From the NCBI GenBank assembly GCA_026129485.1, contig JAHCHY010000019.1, positions 22,749-86,748 of the forward strand: 64,000 nucleotides of DNA, in the 5' to 3' direction. The notes beneath the pieces were generated by a model. It made no database searches and was not told where the DNA came from. It saw only the letters and a program-made list of their open reading frames with translations. This DNA is from Cyclobacteriaceae bacterium (lineage in GTDB: Bacteria; Bacteroidota; Bacteroidia; Cytophagales; Cyclobacteriaceae). Both the position numbers and the translations under genes were made by a program. This document shows positions 54,292 to 62,396 of the stretch, piece by piece (position 1 is the stretch's first letter; each line of letters begins with the position of its first letter).

Positions 54292-54340
54292 CTCATGCTT
54301 TTAATTTTTAAGATCGTTTCCGAAAATTTTAATACCAATT

Positions 54341-55669
54341 CTATTTAATTATGTGGCTTACCAGCTCGTTGAGGTACACTTCAATGTTGGTGTATTCCTT
54401 ACTAAGTGCATAGGCCGAAGCATCGGCTGCATCGTTTGGATTTAGCTTGTGCTTTTTTTCCCACGCATCGGGCAAGCCATCACCATCAGTGTCGGGTTCG
54501 GCCGGGTTTGATTTCAGAACCGGCCAGCCGCCTACATCCTGCTGCGAATCGATAATGCCATTTTTGTTTTTCCCATACGTGGCCGTTCCTGCCCTTACTT
54601 CCTCAACCACTCTTGCATCTACCACATCGCGCTGCAAACTTGCGCCTCCATGCTTTAACACCTGCTGGTATGCCTGCTCTGCCGGCTGATTCGTGATAGC
54701 CACTACTTCAAAGGGCTTAACCGCTTTTGCCGAATCCAGGTCGTTTGCCTTTACACCGTCTTTCCAGTTGTTGGCCGATATTTCTTTATTGCCTTCAAGA
54801 CAATTACCTTCAATAAAAAATTTTCCTAATGGCGAGGATGGATTGATGATCCAGTCGGCTTTCGGTTTGTTGGCGGGGCCTTTTTTATAATAATTGTTCA
54901 CAATATTATAACGTCCTTTTTCGCCACCATACGTGCCGTTGCCTGTCCAGTTATAGATTACGTTGTTACGAAAATCAACCAGCTCACCAGCGGGATTGGG
55001 TGTAGTGGGCGATCCGCTAAAGCGCGGCAAACGGTTGGTGTGATGCGCCAATAAGTTATGATGAAACGAGGCTCCTTCACCGCCCCATATACCGCCATAG
55101 CCATGACTGCCTTTGGTATGTACCGATTCATTCAGGCTTTCGGAAATAATACACCACTGCATAGTAAAATTTTTATTTCGGTAGAACGAAGCGCACTCAT
55201 CCGTTGCCCAACTGATGGAACAATGATCGACTATGATATTTGCATTTCCTTTTGTCCCGCCAAAAGCATCTGTTTCCAACTGCGTTTCATCGCCCAAGCG
55301 AAAACGCAGAAAACGCACAATCACGTTATCGGCATTAATGCCCACCATGTTATCCCGGATACAAATGCCATCGCCCGGTGCCGATTGTCCAGCTATGGTA
55401 ACATCGCCCTCGCTTATGGTTAATGGCGACTTGAGTTTTATATTGCCGGAAACGGCAAACAATATAATACGCGGCCCTTTTTTCTTTACCGCTTCGCGTA
55501 AGCTGCCGGGGCCATCGTCATTCAGGTTTGTTACCATATAAACTTTACCACCTCGCCCACCGGTTGCATACTTTCCAAAACCTTCCGCGCCCGGAAAAGC
55601 TATGGGCTGGGCCTTCACTGTAATGACCGATACCAAGAATAAGCTGACTAATAACAATCTGTTTCTCAT
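54341..55669 (-). CDS. Pectate lyase (PL1-like) A
   Basis: A 442-residue secreted protein starting at the ATG at 55669 (a GTG directly precedes it). Signal peptide ends VITVKAQ. The beta-helix begins AFPGAEGFGKYATGGRGG, followed by TNLNDDGPGSLREAV and IIVDHCSISWATDE, typical of pectate lyases of the PL1/PL-like group common in Bacteroidetes. The C-terminus has a thrombospondin-type-3-like calcium loop, DTDGDGLPDAWEKK, and a short tail. It cleaves polygalacturonate by beta-elimination. It is paralogous to the lyase at 57402-58850, but is not a lipoprotein. It lies 6 nt after the CE12 gene. Confidence 0.9.
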   Translation of the reverse strand: MRNRLLLVSLFLVSVITVKAQPIAFPGAEGFGKYATGGRGGKVYMVTNLNDDGPGSLREAVKKKGPRIILFAVSGNIKLKSPLTISEGDVTIAGQSAPGDGICIRDNMVGINADNVIVRFLRFRLGDETQLETDAFGGTKGNANIIVDHCSISWATDECASFYRNKNFTMQWCIISESLNESVHTKGSHGYGGIWGGEGASFHHNLLAHHTNRLPRFSGSPTTPNPAGELVDFRNNVIYNWTGNGTYGGEKGRYNIVNNYYKKGPANKPKADWIINPSSPLGKFFIEGNCLEGNKEISANNWKDGVKANDLDSAKAVKPFEVVAITNQPAEQAYQQVLKHGGASLQRDVVDARVVEEVRAGTATYGKNKNGIIDSQQDVGGWPVLKSNPAEPDTDGDGLPDAWEKKHKLNPNDAADASAYALSKEYTNIEVYLNELVSHIIK

Positions 55670-55675
55670 CACAAT

Positions 55676-56422
55676 TTACTTTTTGATCACAGGCTTTCTG
55701 ATCCGTGTTGCCAATCCCAGATTCAGGTCTTTAACATGCTGCAATACTATCTGTGCAATTTTTCGTGCGCCTAACTCACTAAAGTGCGTATTATCTTCCT
55801 TTCCTTCCGGATAGTTGGGATGCTCGCCCGGCCGGGTCTGCAAAAACAATAACTTAGAATGCTCCTCGCCAAATTCCTGCAACAATGCCCTGCTTTGTGT
55901 ATCCAGATCAATGAATGCTACCTGCTGTTCTTTCGCTACTTCAGCAGCCAGCCCGGAATACTCCATGTGTGTTTCCTGCTGCACACCATCTTTAAATTTT
56001 CTGCGCGATACAGGAGTAAGTAAAACCGGTATGGCTTTCTTCGCACGGGTTTCTGTAATAAGCTTCACCAGATTTTTTTTGTAATTCTCCGGAGTAGTGT
56101 AGCGGTCTGTCTTTTCTTTCGATTCGTCATTATGCCCGAATTGCATGAACACATAATCTCCTTCCCGTAGCTTATCAACAATAGGTTGCCAGCGGTTCTC
56201 CGAAAGGAAGGTTCGTGTGCTGCGTCCGTTCATGGCATGATTTTCAACCACTACGGTGGAATCGAAAAAAGTAGCGAAAGGCATACCCCAGCCCGTTTCC
56301 GGGTAAACGGTTACCGGCTTATTGGCCATGGTTGAATCGCCAACCAGGTATACTGTAATCTTTGCTTGCTGTACAGTCAGCATCGGTAAACAAATAAACG
56401 CAAGACTCAGTAACAATTTCAT
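55676..56422 (-). CDS. Rhamnogalacturonan acetylesterase-like SGNH hydrolase (CE12)
   Basis: A 248-residue secreted enzyme. Block I is VYLVGDSTMANK (Ser near residue 31), block II is NHAMNGRSTRTF, block III is FMQFGHNDESKEKTDRY, and the C-terminal DNTHFSELGARKIAQ supplies Asp and His. This combination, with PVSRRKF, is that of the CE12 rhamnogalacturonan acetylesterase family. It removes acetyl groups from pectin and so opens it to lyases. It is set in the pectin operon between an alpha/beta esterase and a pectate lyase. Confidence 0.9.
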   Translation of the reverse strand: MKLLLSLAFICLPMLTVQQAKITVYLVGDSTMANKPVTVYPETGWGMPFATFFDSTVVVENHAMNGRSTRTFLSENRWQPIVDKLREGDYVFMQFGHNDESKEKTDRYTTPENYKKNLVKLITETRAKKAIPVLLTPVSRRKFKDGVQQETHMEYSGLAAEVAKEQQVAFIDLDTQSRALLQEFGEEHSKLLFLQTRPGEHPNYPEGKEDNTHFSELGARKIAQIVLQHVKDLNLGLATRIRKPVIKK

Positions 56423-56427
56423 TTTTT

Positions 56428-57399
56428 CTACCTGTTAAATACGTGCTTCAAAAATTCCTCTATCGCATTAACGGTTGGATCGAACCACGGATGAAACAGC
56501 CAGAATGAATGCGGGGCATCGTTCCATTTCACCGTATGGTTATAAATCCCAAATTTATTGAGTTGCTTCACCATTTGTGCATGACCGGCATGAAAGCGTG
56601 TTTGTGAGCTGTTGATGAACAAAAACGGTGGCGACTGTTTGCTTACCCATGTAAGGGCAGAAGCCTGCTGCCACTTCTCTTTGTTTTGCTCGTAAAAACC
56701 TTCCAGCCAGAAAACATCGGCACTGTTTTCGGTACGCGGTAACGCTAAATTTTCTGCATCGGTAAAATCGAGCAAGCCATCCATATCAATTACAGCCTGC
56801 ACCGTGCCCGGAATTTTATCGGTATGCTGATCTTCAAGCTCGCTTCGCCCGTTGGTTACACCCAATAATGATGCCATCTGCCCGCCAGCCGAACTCCCTG
56901 CTATGGCAATTTTATTTTCATCTACACCGTATTCTTTTGCCGAATGTCGCACCCAGCGCACACATGCTTTTAAGTCGTGCAGAGCAGCAGGATACTTCGC
57001 TTCCAGCGAAAGCCGGTACTCCACCGAAAATACAACAAAACCAAGATGCGCCAACGCTTGCGCCATCGGTGTGTTTAATGATTTGTTGCCCGATCTCCAG
57101 CCCCCGCCATGCACTAAGATCACAGCCGGTTTCTCTTTTGAACTTTCTTTCGGAACAAAAACATCCACTAACAAATTACGTGTGCCGTATGCAGTATGCG
57201 GAATAGCTTTATAAACCACATCATACTGTTCCGTAACATCGGCATACGACTGAGCCTTTACCGGCTTAATACCCGGATAGGTTTTGACTAATTTTTTAAA
57301 AGTAGAAGCAACGGTGTATGTCGTATCAAGCGGCACAGGTTGTGCCTGTATGCTTAACGCGAAAGCTAATAACACTCCTATGCTCAACAATTTTTTCAC
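56428..57399 (-). CDS. Alpha/beta-hydrolase esterase, probable pectin-linked deacylase
   Basis: A 323-residue secreted enzyme. The start is GTG at 57399 (MKKLLSIGVLLAFALSIQAQ), 2 nt after the previous stop; it gives a complete signal peptide and no upstream ATG fits. The oxyanion region is ILVHGGGWRSGNK (HGGGW, as in hormone-sensitive-lipase-like enzymes), the nucleophile elbow is IAGSSAGGQMASLLG, and a C-terminal WNDAPHSFWLFHPW supplies His. It probably hydrolyses acetyl, methyl or feruloyl esters on pectin or side chains; which of these cannot be told. Confidence 0.87.
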   Translation of the reverse strand: MKKLLSIGVLLAFALSIQAQPVPLDTTYTVASTFKKLVKTYPGIKPVKAQSYADVTEQYDVVYKAIPHTAYGTRNLLVDVFVPKESSKEKPAVILVHGGGWRSGNKSLNTPMAQALAHLGFVVFSVEYRLSLEAKYPAALHDLKACVRWVRHSAKEYGVDENKIAIAGSSAGGQMASLLGVTNGRSELEDQHTDKIPGTVQAVIDMDGLLDFTDAENLALPRTENSADVFWLEGFYEQNKEKWQQASALTWVSKQSPPFLFINSSQTRFHAGHAQMVKQLNKFGIYNHTVKWNDAPHSFWLFHPWFDPTVNAIEEFLKHVFNR

Positions 57400-57401
57400 C
57401 T

Positions 57402-58850
57402 CTACTTAATTTGTTCCTGTGTAATGTGCTTTACCAGGCTATTGATATATACTTCAATATTATCGTAAGCCGTGCTCAGCTCTCTTCCATTCGCATTGGC
57501 CGTGTTGGGATCCAGCTTCATTTCAATCTCCCATACATCGGGCATACCATCGCCATCGGTATCAACCGGGGGTGTTGTGCTGTTCAGTACCGGCCAGCAA
57601 CCGGCATCGGCCTGACTATCAAGAATACCGGCATAGCCGGTTTTGGAACCATTATATGTAGACGTTCCGTTACGCACTTCGTTGGTTACGCGCGTATCCA
57701 CGGCATCGCGCGAAAGACTTGCGCCCGCATATTTTAATACTGACTCAAATGCCTGCTCAGCAGTATGATTAGTGCTTAGGTCATTTTCAATTGGTGATGT
57801 TAGCTGCACCAGCGCTTGTGTTACTCCACCGGCATAATCCACGCCACCGTTCCAGTTGTCGGCAGTTACCATAGTATTCCCATGCACATAGTTACCGGCA
57901 ATATAAAACTTGCCGTAACCTGCTCCATAACTTGTATCATTTTCTTTGGATACCTGCATAATACGCTTGTTGCGATTGGCCGGTGTAGCCGGGCCGGGCT
58001 TGTAATAATTATTTACAATATTATAATTTCCGTTCTCGCCACCGTAAGCGCTGTTGCCCCGCCAGTTATAAACAACATTGCTTCGAAAATCCACATGCTC
58101 ATCCGGATAAATGCTATTGCTTATACCCGATCTTCCGCCACCGTTAAAGCGCGGGTTGCGGCTGTTGTGATGCGCCAACAGGTTGTGGTGAAATGTCGCT
58201 TTATCTCCACCCCATATAGCACCATAGCCATGCTCTCCTTTTCCGTGAAAGGATTCGTTTAAACTTTCGGAAAGAATGCACCATTGCATGGTAAAGTTTT
58301 GATTGGCATAAAATGAAGCGGCTTCGTCTACAGACCAGCCCACGGAGCAATGATCGATTATTATATCTTTCTGATATCTTCCCCAGATAGCATCGGTTTC
58401 CTGCTCGAACAAATCGCCTAACCGGAAACGCATATAACGAATGATAATGTTTGATGCGGACACCACTACTTCATAATTCTGCACACAGATACCATCGCCC
58501 GGAGCGGTCTGCCCGGCAACAGTTAAATTACCATTTGTAATGTTGATCCTGCTTTTAAGCTCTATGTTACCGGAAACCTTAAATACAACCATACGCGCAC
58601 CACTGGCTGTAAGCGCTGCCCGCAGGCTTCCTTCCCCGCTGTCGTTCAGATTGGTTACAAAAATCACACGGCCACCACGTCCGCCAGTTGTATTCTTTCC
58701 AAATCCTTCCGCCCCGGGAAATGCATAGGCGGTTTCGGCTACAGGCACTGGCTTATCGTCCGGGGCGTTATCGCCTGTTTCCGGTTCATCGCCACAACGG
58801 GTAAACAACAGGCCGATACCTACTGCAATCAGAAAAATTCGCTTCCTCAT
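57402..58850 (-). CDS. Pectate lyase (PL1-like) B, lipoprotein
   Basis: A 482-residue paralogue of the lyase at 54341. The signal ends in a lipobox-like GLLFTRCGD, so it is membrane-anchored, followed by an acidic linker. The beta-helix starts AFPGAEGFGKNTTGGRGG, with TNLNDSGEGSLRAAL, IIIDHCSVGWSVDEAASFY and HHNLLAHHNSRNPRFNG, in the same order as in the paralogue. A calcium-binding loop DTDGDGMPDVWEIE is near residue 435. It is predicted to cleave polygalacturonate at the cell surface before import. It is first in the block of enzyme genes downstream of hairpin element B. Confidence 0.9.
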   Translation of the reverse strand: MRKRIFLIAVGIGLLFTRCGDEPETGDNAPDDKPVPVAETAYAFPGAEGFGKNTTGGRGGRVIFVTNLNDSGEGSLRAALTASGARMVVFKVSGNIELKSRINITNGNLTVAGQTAPGDGICVQNYEVVVSASNIIIRYMRFRLGDLFEQETDAIWGRYQKDIIIDHCSVGWSVDEAASFYANQNFTMQWCILSESLNESFHGKGEHGYGAIWGGDKATFHHNLLAHHNSRNPRFNGGGRSGISNSIYPDEHVDFRSNVVYNWRGNSAYGGENGNYNIVNNYYKPGPATPANRNKRIMQVSKENDTSYGAGYGKFYIAGNYVHGNTMVTADNWNGGVDYAGGVTQALVQLTSPIENDLSTNHTAEQAFESVLKYAGASLSRDAVDTRVTNEVRNGTSTYNGSKTGYAGILDSQADAGCWPVLNSTTPPVDTDGDGMPDVWEIEMKLDPNTANANGRELSTAYDNIEVYINSLVKHITQEQIK

Positions 58851-58869
58851 CGTCCTTCATTAAAAAAAG

Positions 58870-59009
58870 AAGAGGCTGCCTCAAAAGTCAGTTTCATTTG
58901 TCAGCCTGATCCCGAAGTTCGGGATCAGGCCTTTTCAGAGGTTTCGACAAGCCTGTCTGCCGACAGGCAGGCTCAACCTGAAACGGATACACTTTTGAGG
59001 CAGCCTCTT
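58870..59009. repeat. Hairpin-rich non-coding element B (MITE-like)
   Basis: A perfect 19-bp terminal inverted repeat (AAGAGGCTGCCTCAAAAGT, 58870-58888, complement at 58991-59009) encloses two more hairpins: 58904-58930 with 13-bp arms and a 1-nt loop, and GCCTGTC-TGCC-GACAGGC at 58951-58968. The whole could fold into a three-stem structure. It sits between the beta-helix lipoprotein and pectate lyase B in the pectin operon. It shares the words GTCAGTTT and TTCGACAAGC...TGTCTG with element A at 43588-43700. Confidence 0.75.
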
Positions 59010-59029
59010 TCAAACAACAAATAAACCCC

Positions 59030-60586
59030 TTATTGTCTCCACCGTGGGTCGCCCACTTCATTATCTTTTAACGTTTGATTGGTAATCGTAAAATTACCCG
59101 CATCAGCATTTACAAATCCCGGATCCAATAGGGTATGCGTTCCGGAATTATCAACCTTAAGATTGGAAACCGTTTCAAATGCTATGTCATAGAAACGTTG
59201 CGCATTAAAGTAATTATTGTTAGCGCATACCGGTTGTGAAGTAGTGGTCTGGTTTGCATAAAAGCCGGTAGACTGAACGATCAAAGAATTTTTAACCGTT
59301 AGCGTATTTGCGTTAAAACGTACATACAATAATCTTCTTGTGCTGCCTGTATTGTTAACAGCTCCGTAGAAGGTACAATGATCGATCAATACATTTGATG
59401 TTAGCCCTGTTCCGGATAAGCCGGAAGCTGCATCCATTCGAACAAAATCGCGTGTTGGTGTGCAATTATCAAATGTGCTGTTCGTGATCGTTAAGTCGGC
59501 CAGGTAGGTGTTCCTGAAATCAATAAAATCACCACCTGAGCTGTTAATATCAGTCATGATGCAATCATCTATAACCACCGATTGTACGGTAGCCGCAACG
59601 TTCCCGGCTATGATCGACCGGGTAAAGTCATGCACATTGCTGCTAAGGATTTTCAGAGATGTATAGGTAACACTGGCAGAATTAAACCTGAACAGATCAT
59701 TCAATGTTCCATCCCCGGAAAAATCCACATCCTTTACTTCCACGCTGGCTGCTCCAGCTTCGATCATAAACTGAACATGGAGCTTAGGCTTGTCGTACGG
59801 GTAAAGGCCTTTGATCGCAATAGATTTATTAAGTGTAATGGATCCTGTAAACACAGTATAGTCGCCCGGTGCCAGCACAAGCACATCTCCATTTCCGGCA
59901 GCAGCAATTACATCACTCAGGTTGTCGGCTGGCTCAACCAATGTTGCATCTCCTATATCGATAAGCGTAGTGAAGGTTACAGAACCTCTGTTTTTGCTAT
60001 CGCGTCTCAGCAAAACGTTATATTCCGTGCTTCCGGTTAAACCGGTGATGGTAGCTATACCTGCCGCTTTCTCGTCAGTTGTAAGGGTGCGCTGTATATT
60101 ACCCGGGTTAATCAAAAGGTCGGTTACATCGCTGTTCTCCGGCCAGCGCAATGTGGCGGTTGTCGCCTGAATATCGCCCGGTTGTACAGGCAGGAAAATA
60201 TTTTCCTGCGCTGTCATGATCGTTACGGCAGTCCAGTTCGAATCTCCTGTTCCGTTCTTTACTGCTTTTACCCGTGCGGAATAGCGCGTTTCACCTGAGA
60301 AGGTTCTTCTGTATGGAAGCTGATCCGCAGTTACCTCTTCGGTAAAAATGATGGTATTAAATACTAAGCTATCTTCACTGAATTCAACTACATAGTGATC
60401 AACCCCCTGGCGAACACTCCAGGTCAGCTCAATTGCCGTAAGATCTCTTATTCGCGCAACCAACTGTGTTGGTGTAAGGGCGCGGTTAAGCTCCAGCTCG
60501 GTTACTGGCGGATCAATTTTATCCTCGCAGGACGTATAGCCAAGGGCTGTCAATCCTATTATAAAGAGTATTGCATATTTTTTCAT
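59030..60586 (-). CDS. Surface lipoprotein with FN3 and beta-helix domains (DUF5123/DUF4957 type)
   Basis: A 518-residue protein started at the ATG at 60586, 13 nt after the SusD stop; an earlier start at 60610 would overlap SusD. A lipobox (GLTALGYTSC) precedes EDKIDPP. Two fibronectin type III-like domains span about residues 35-215. Residues about 220-515 form a right-handed beta-helix with DUF4957-like and DUF5123-like parts (AAGNGDVLVLAPGDYTV, then VVIDDCIMTDINSSGGDFID). Such proteins recur in pectin loci after susD and probably bind polysaccharide at the cell surface. No catalytic residue set is recognised. Confidence 0.82.
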   Translation of the reverse strand: MKKYAILFIIGLTALGYTSCEDKIDPPVTELELNRALTPTQLVARIRDLTAIELTWSVRQGVDHYVVEFSEDSLVFNTIIFTEEVTADQLPYRRTFSGETRYSARVKAVKNGTGDSNWTAVTIMTAQENIFLPVQPGDIQATTATLRWPENSDVTDLLINPGNIQRTLTTDEKAAGIATITGLTGSTEYNVLLRRDSKNRGSVTFTTLIDIGDATLVEPADNLSDVIAAAGNGDVLVLAPGDYTVFTGSITLNKSIAIKGLYPYDKPKLHVQFMIEAGAASVEVKDVDFSGDGTLNDLFRFNSASVTYTSLKILSSNVHDFTRSIIAGNVAATVQSVVIDDCIMTDINSSGGDFIDFRNTYLADLTITNSTFDNCTPTRDFVRMDAASGLSGTGLTSNVLIDHCTFYGAVNNTGSTRRLLYVRFNANTLTVKNSLIVQSTGFYANQTTTSQPVCANNNYFNAQRFYDIAFETVSNLKVDNSGTHTLLDPGFVNADAGNFTITNQTLKDNEVGDPRWRQ

Positions 60587-60599
60587 AGCGCTCATGTTA

Positions 60600-62378
60600 T
60601 CAGTAACCATAATCGTTTGTCAGTTTACCGTTGCTGCCATCCAGGAATATCTGCCAGATAGGCCAGAACTGTTTGGTATCGGGATGGTTTGTGAACAGGC
60701 TGTTGATCTTTACTTCACCATTACCGGTACCCATGTTGGTCCATGTTTTTTCGGTCCATCCGGCCGGTGGTGTGGTTTCACCCCTGTTCAAGCCATAAAT
60801 CTGCAACGACTCATTATCCGCTGCGATCTGGAAATATAAGGACGTTGGTACTGTTGCATAGCTTCCGGTCCTGTCGCGAAGCGCAAACATTTTTGTCTTG
60901 GCTTCTTCCATCTTGCTACCCAACAAGTTCCAGCGAATAAGCGCCTGCTTGCGTTCAAACTCCCCTGTAAATTCAAATTTATGCTCATCAACAATTGCAT
61001 TGAATAAGCTTTCTTTTGAATTGAGGGCATCCACATACGCATCTACCTTGACTGCGTGCTCAGATGAAGGAAATGCTCTTCTGCGTATCTGCTTCAGATA
61101 GTTTTTGGCGGCTCCCTGGTTGCCCAATTCATTAGCGGCTTCAGCAGCCATCAGCAACACTTCGGCATATCGCATATACATCTTATTTACACCGTCATCA
61201 TTGGTTGACGTAACAAAGCGGTTCATCCATTCATACCGGTACTTTCCGAAATACCAGGTGTTCAGATCCACCAGCTCCTGCTGCGCCCAGCCGCTTACCG
61301 CATTCCCGTAACGGTATGGCACACAGGTAACATCCCGCCTCGTATCTTTTTCATCGAAGTCATAAAAAACATGGGGCAGCGGGCCTGCCACTCCTCCCCT
61401 GTTCGCTCCATTTGCATGATGCTGGTCGTTGCTGTTATGACGCACCGCAAAGGTGAACAACATACGACCGCGGCCATCGGCAAAAGGAATCTCCCAAAGC
61501 GACTCCCCGCCTGCTGCCACGTTATCTTCATTGTACTTCCTCCACAATGTTTCAAAAGAAGACTCCAACTGGGCTTTGCCGCTTTCAATTACATCTTCAC
61601 TTTCGTTTAAAGCAAGCTGGTAAAGCTCCTGCGTGGTATAGCCCGGAATTTCTCCCCTGCGTATGCCTTCCGGATATTGCGAATAACCTGCCGCTACCAA
61701 CGCCAACCGTGCACGAAAACCCTTTACAAACGCTTTGTTTACATACTCTACTGTTGCCGTAGTAGCGCTCTCATTGGGCCACGGAGCCAGCTCTGCCGCT
61801 TCGTCCAGGTCATCGAGCAATTGTTTGTAGATTATATCGCGGCTTGCTTTGCCCAAATACATCGTTTCTGCAGTAATAGGCTCGAACCGTGCAGGCACAT
61901 CGCCCCACGCCTTCAGCAGATCGGCATAATACACAGCGCGCAAGGTCAGTGACTCAGCCAGCAACTCACCCATAGCGGGGTTTGTTTCCGGTGAGCCGTA
62001 TGTGCGGATACCGCGAATACACAGGTTAGCCCGCTCAATGCCTGCATACATCATGGCCCAAGCATTGTTCTCGGTATTCATGTTGGTATTATTGGGCTTT
62101 GAGTTGTATACCGCCAGGTCAGAGTTATCGCCTACGGTTTGCGATGTGTTGTACCACTCTGAATCCGTATTCATACCATACCAGGGCAGGAAACGCCCGC
62201 GATAGGAGTTGGTTTCGGCAAACGGAACCTTAATGCCATCTACTGCTCCACGGGCCAGGCCCGGTGTTGAATAGATAACAGATTCATCCAGCGAAGACTT
62301 GGTTGGCGCTTCGAGAAAATCGTTACACGCTGTTAAAACAGTCGCTAAAATTATTCCGGTTATATATTTCGTTTTCAT
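60600..62378 (-). CDS. SusD/RagB-family outer-membrane glycan-binding lipoprotein
   Basis: A 592-residue protein of the larger SusD family. The signal ends in a lipobox (ILATVLTAC) followed by NDFLEAPTKSSLDES, the usual SusD opening. The N-terminal helices hold YRGRFLPWYGMNTDSEWYN and RANLCIRGI, and the C-terminal RWNLLGSKMEEAKTKM is typical. It works with the SusC encoded 18 nt upstream to bind and import pectin oligosaccharides at the cell surface. Its gene lies in the same minus-strand operon as the pectinases. Confidence 0.92.
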   Translation of the reverse strand: MKTKYITGIILATVLTACNDFLEAPTKSSLDESVIYSTPGLARGAVDGIKVPFAETNSYRGRFLPWYGMNTDSEWYNTSQTVGDNSDLAVYNSKPNNTNMNTENNAWAMMYAGIERANLCIRGIRTYGSPETNPAMGELLAESLTLRAVYYADLLKAWGDVPARFEPITAETMYLGKASRDIIYKQLLDDLDEAAELAPWPNESATTATVEYVNKAFVKGFRARLALVAAGYSQYPEGIRRGEIPGYTTQELYQLALNESEDVIESGKAQLESSFETLWRKYNEDNVAAGGESLWEIPFADGRGRMLFTFAVRHNSNDQHHANGANRGGVAGPLPHVFYDFDEKDTRRDVTCVPYRYGNAVSGWAQQELVDLNTWYFGKYRYEWMNRFVTSTNDDGVNKMYMRYAEVLLMAAEAANELGNQGAAKNYLKQIRRRAFPSSEHAVKVDAYVDALNSKESLFNAIVDEHKFEFTGEFERKQALIRWNLLGSKMEEAKTKMFALRDRTGSYATVPTSLYFQIAADNESLQIYGLNRGETTPPAGWTEKTWTNMGTGNGEVKINSLFTNHPDTKQFWPIWQIFLDGSNGKLTNDYGY

Positions 62379-62396
62379 AAGAGTTTCTATCTGGAA

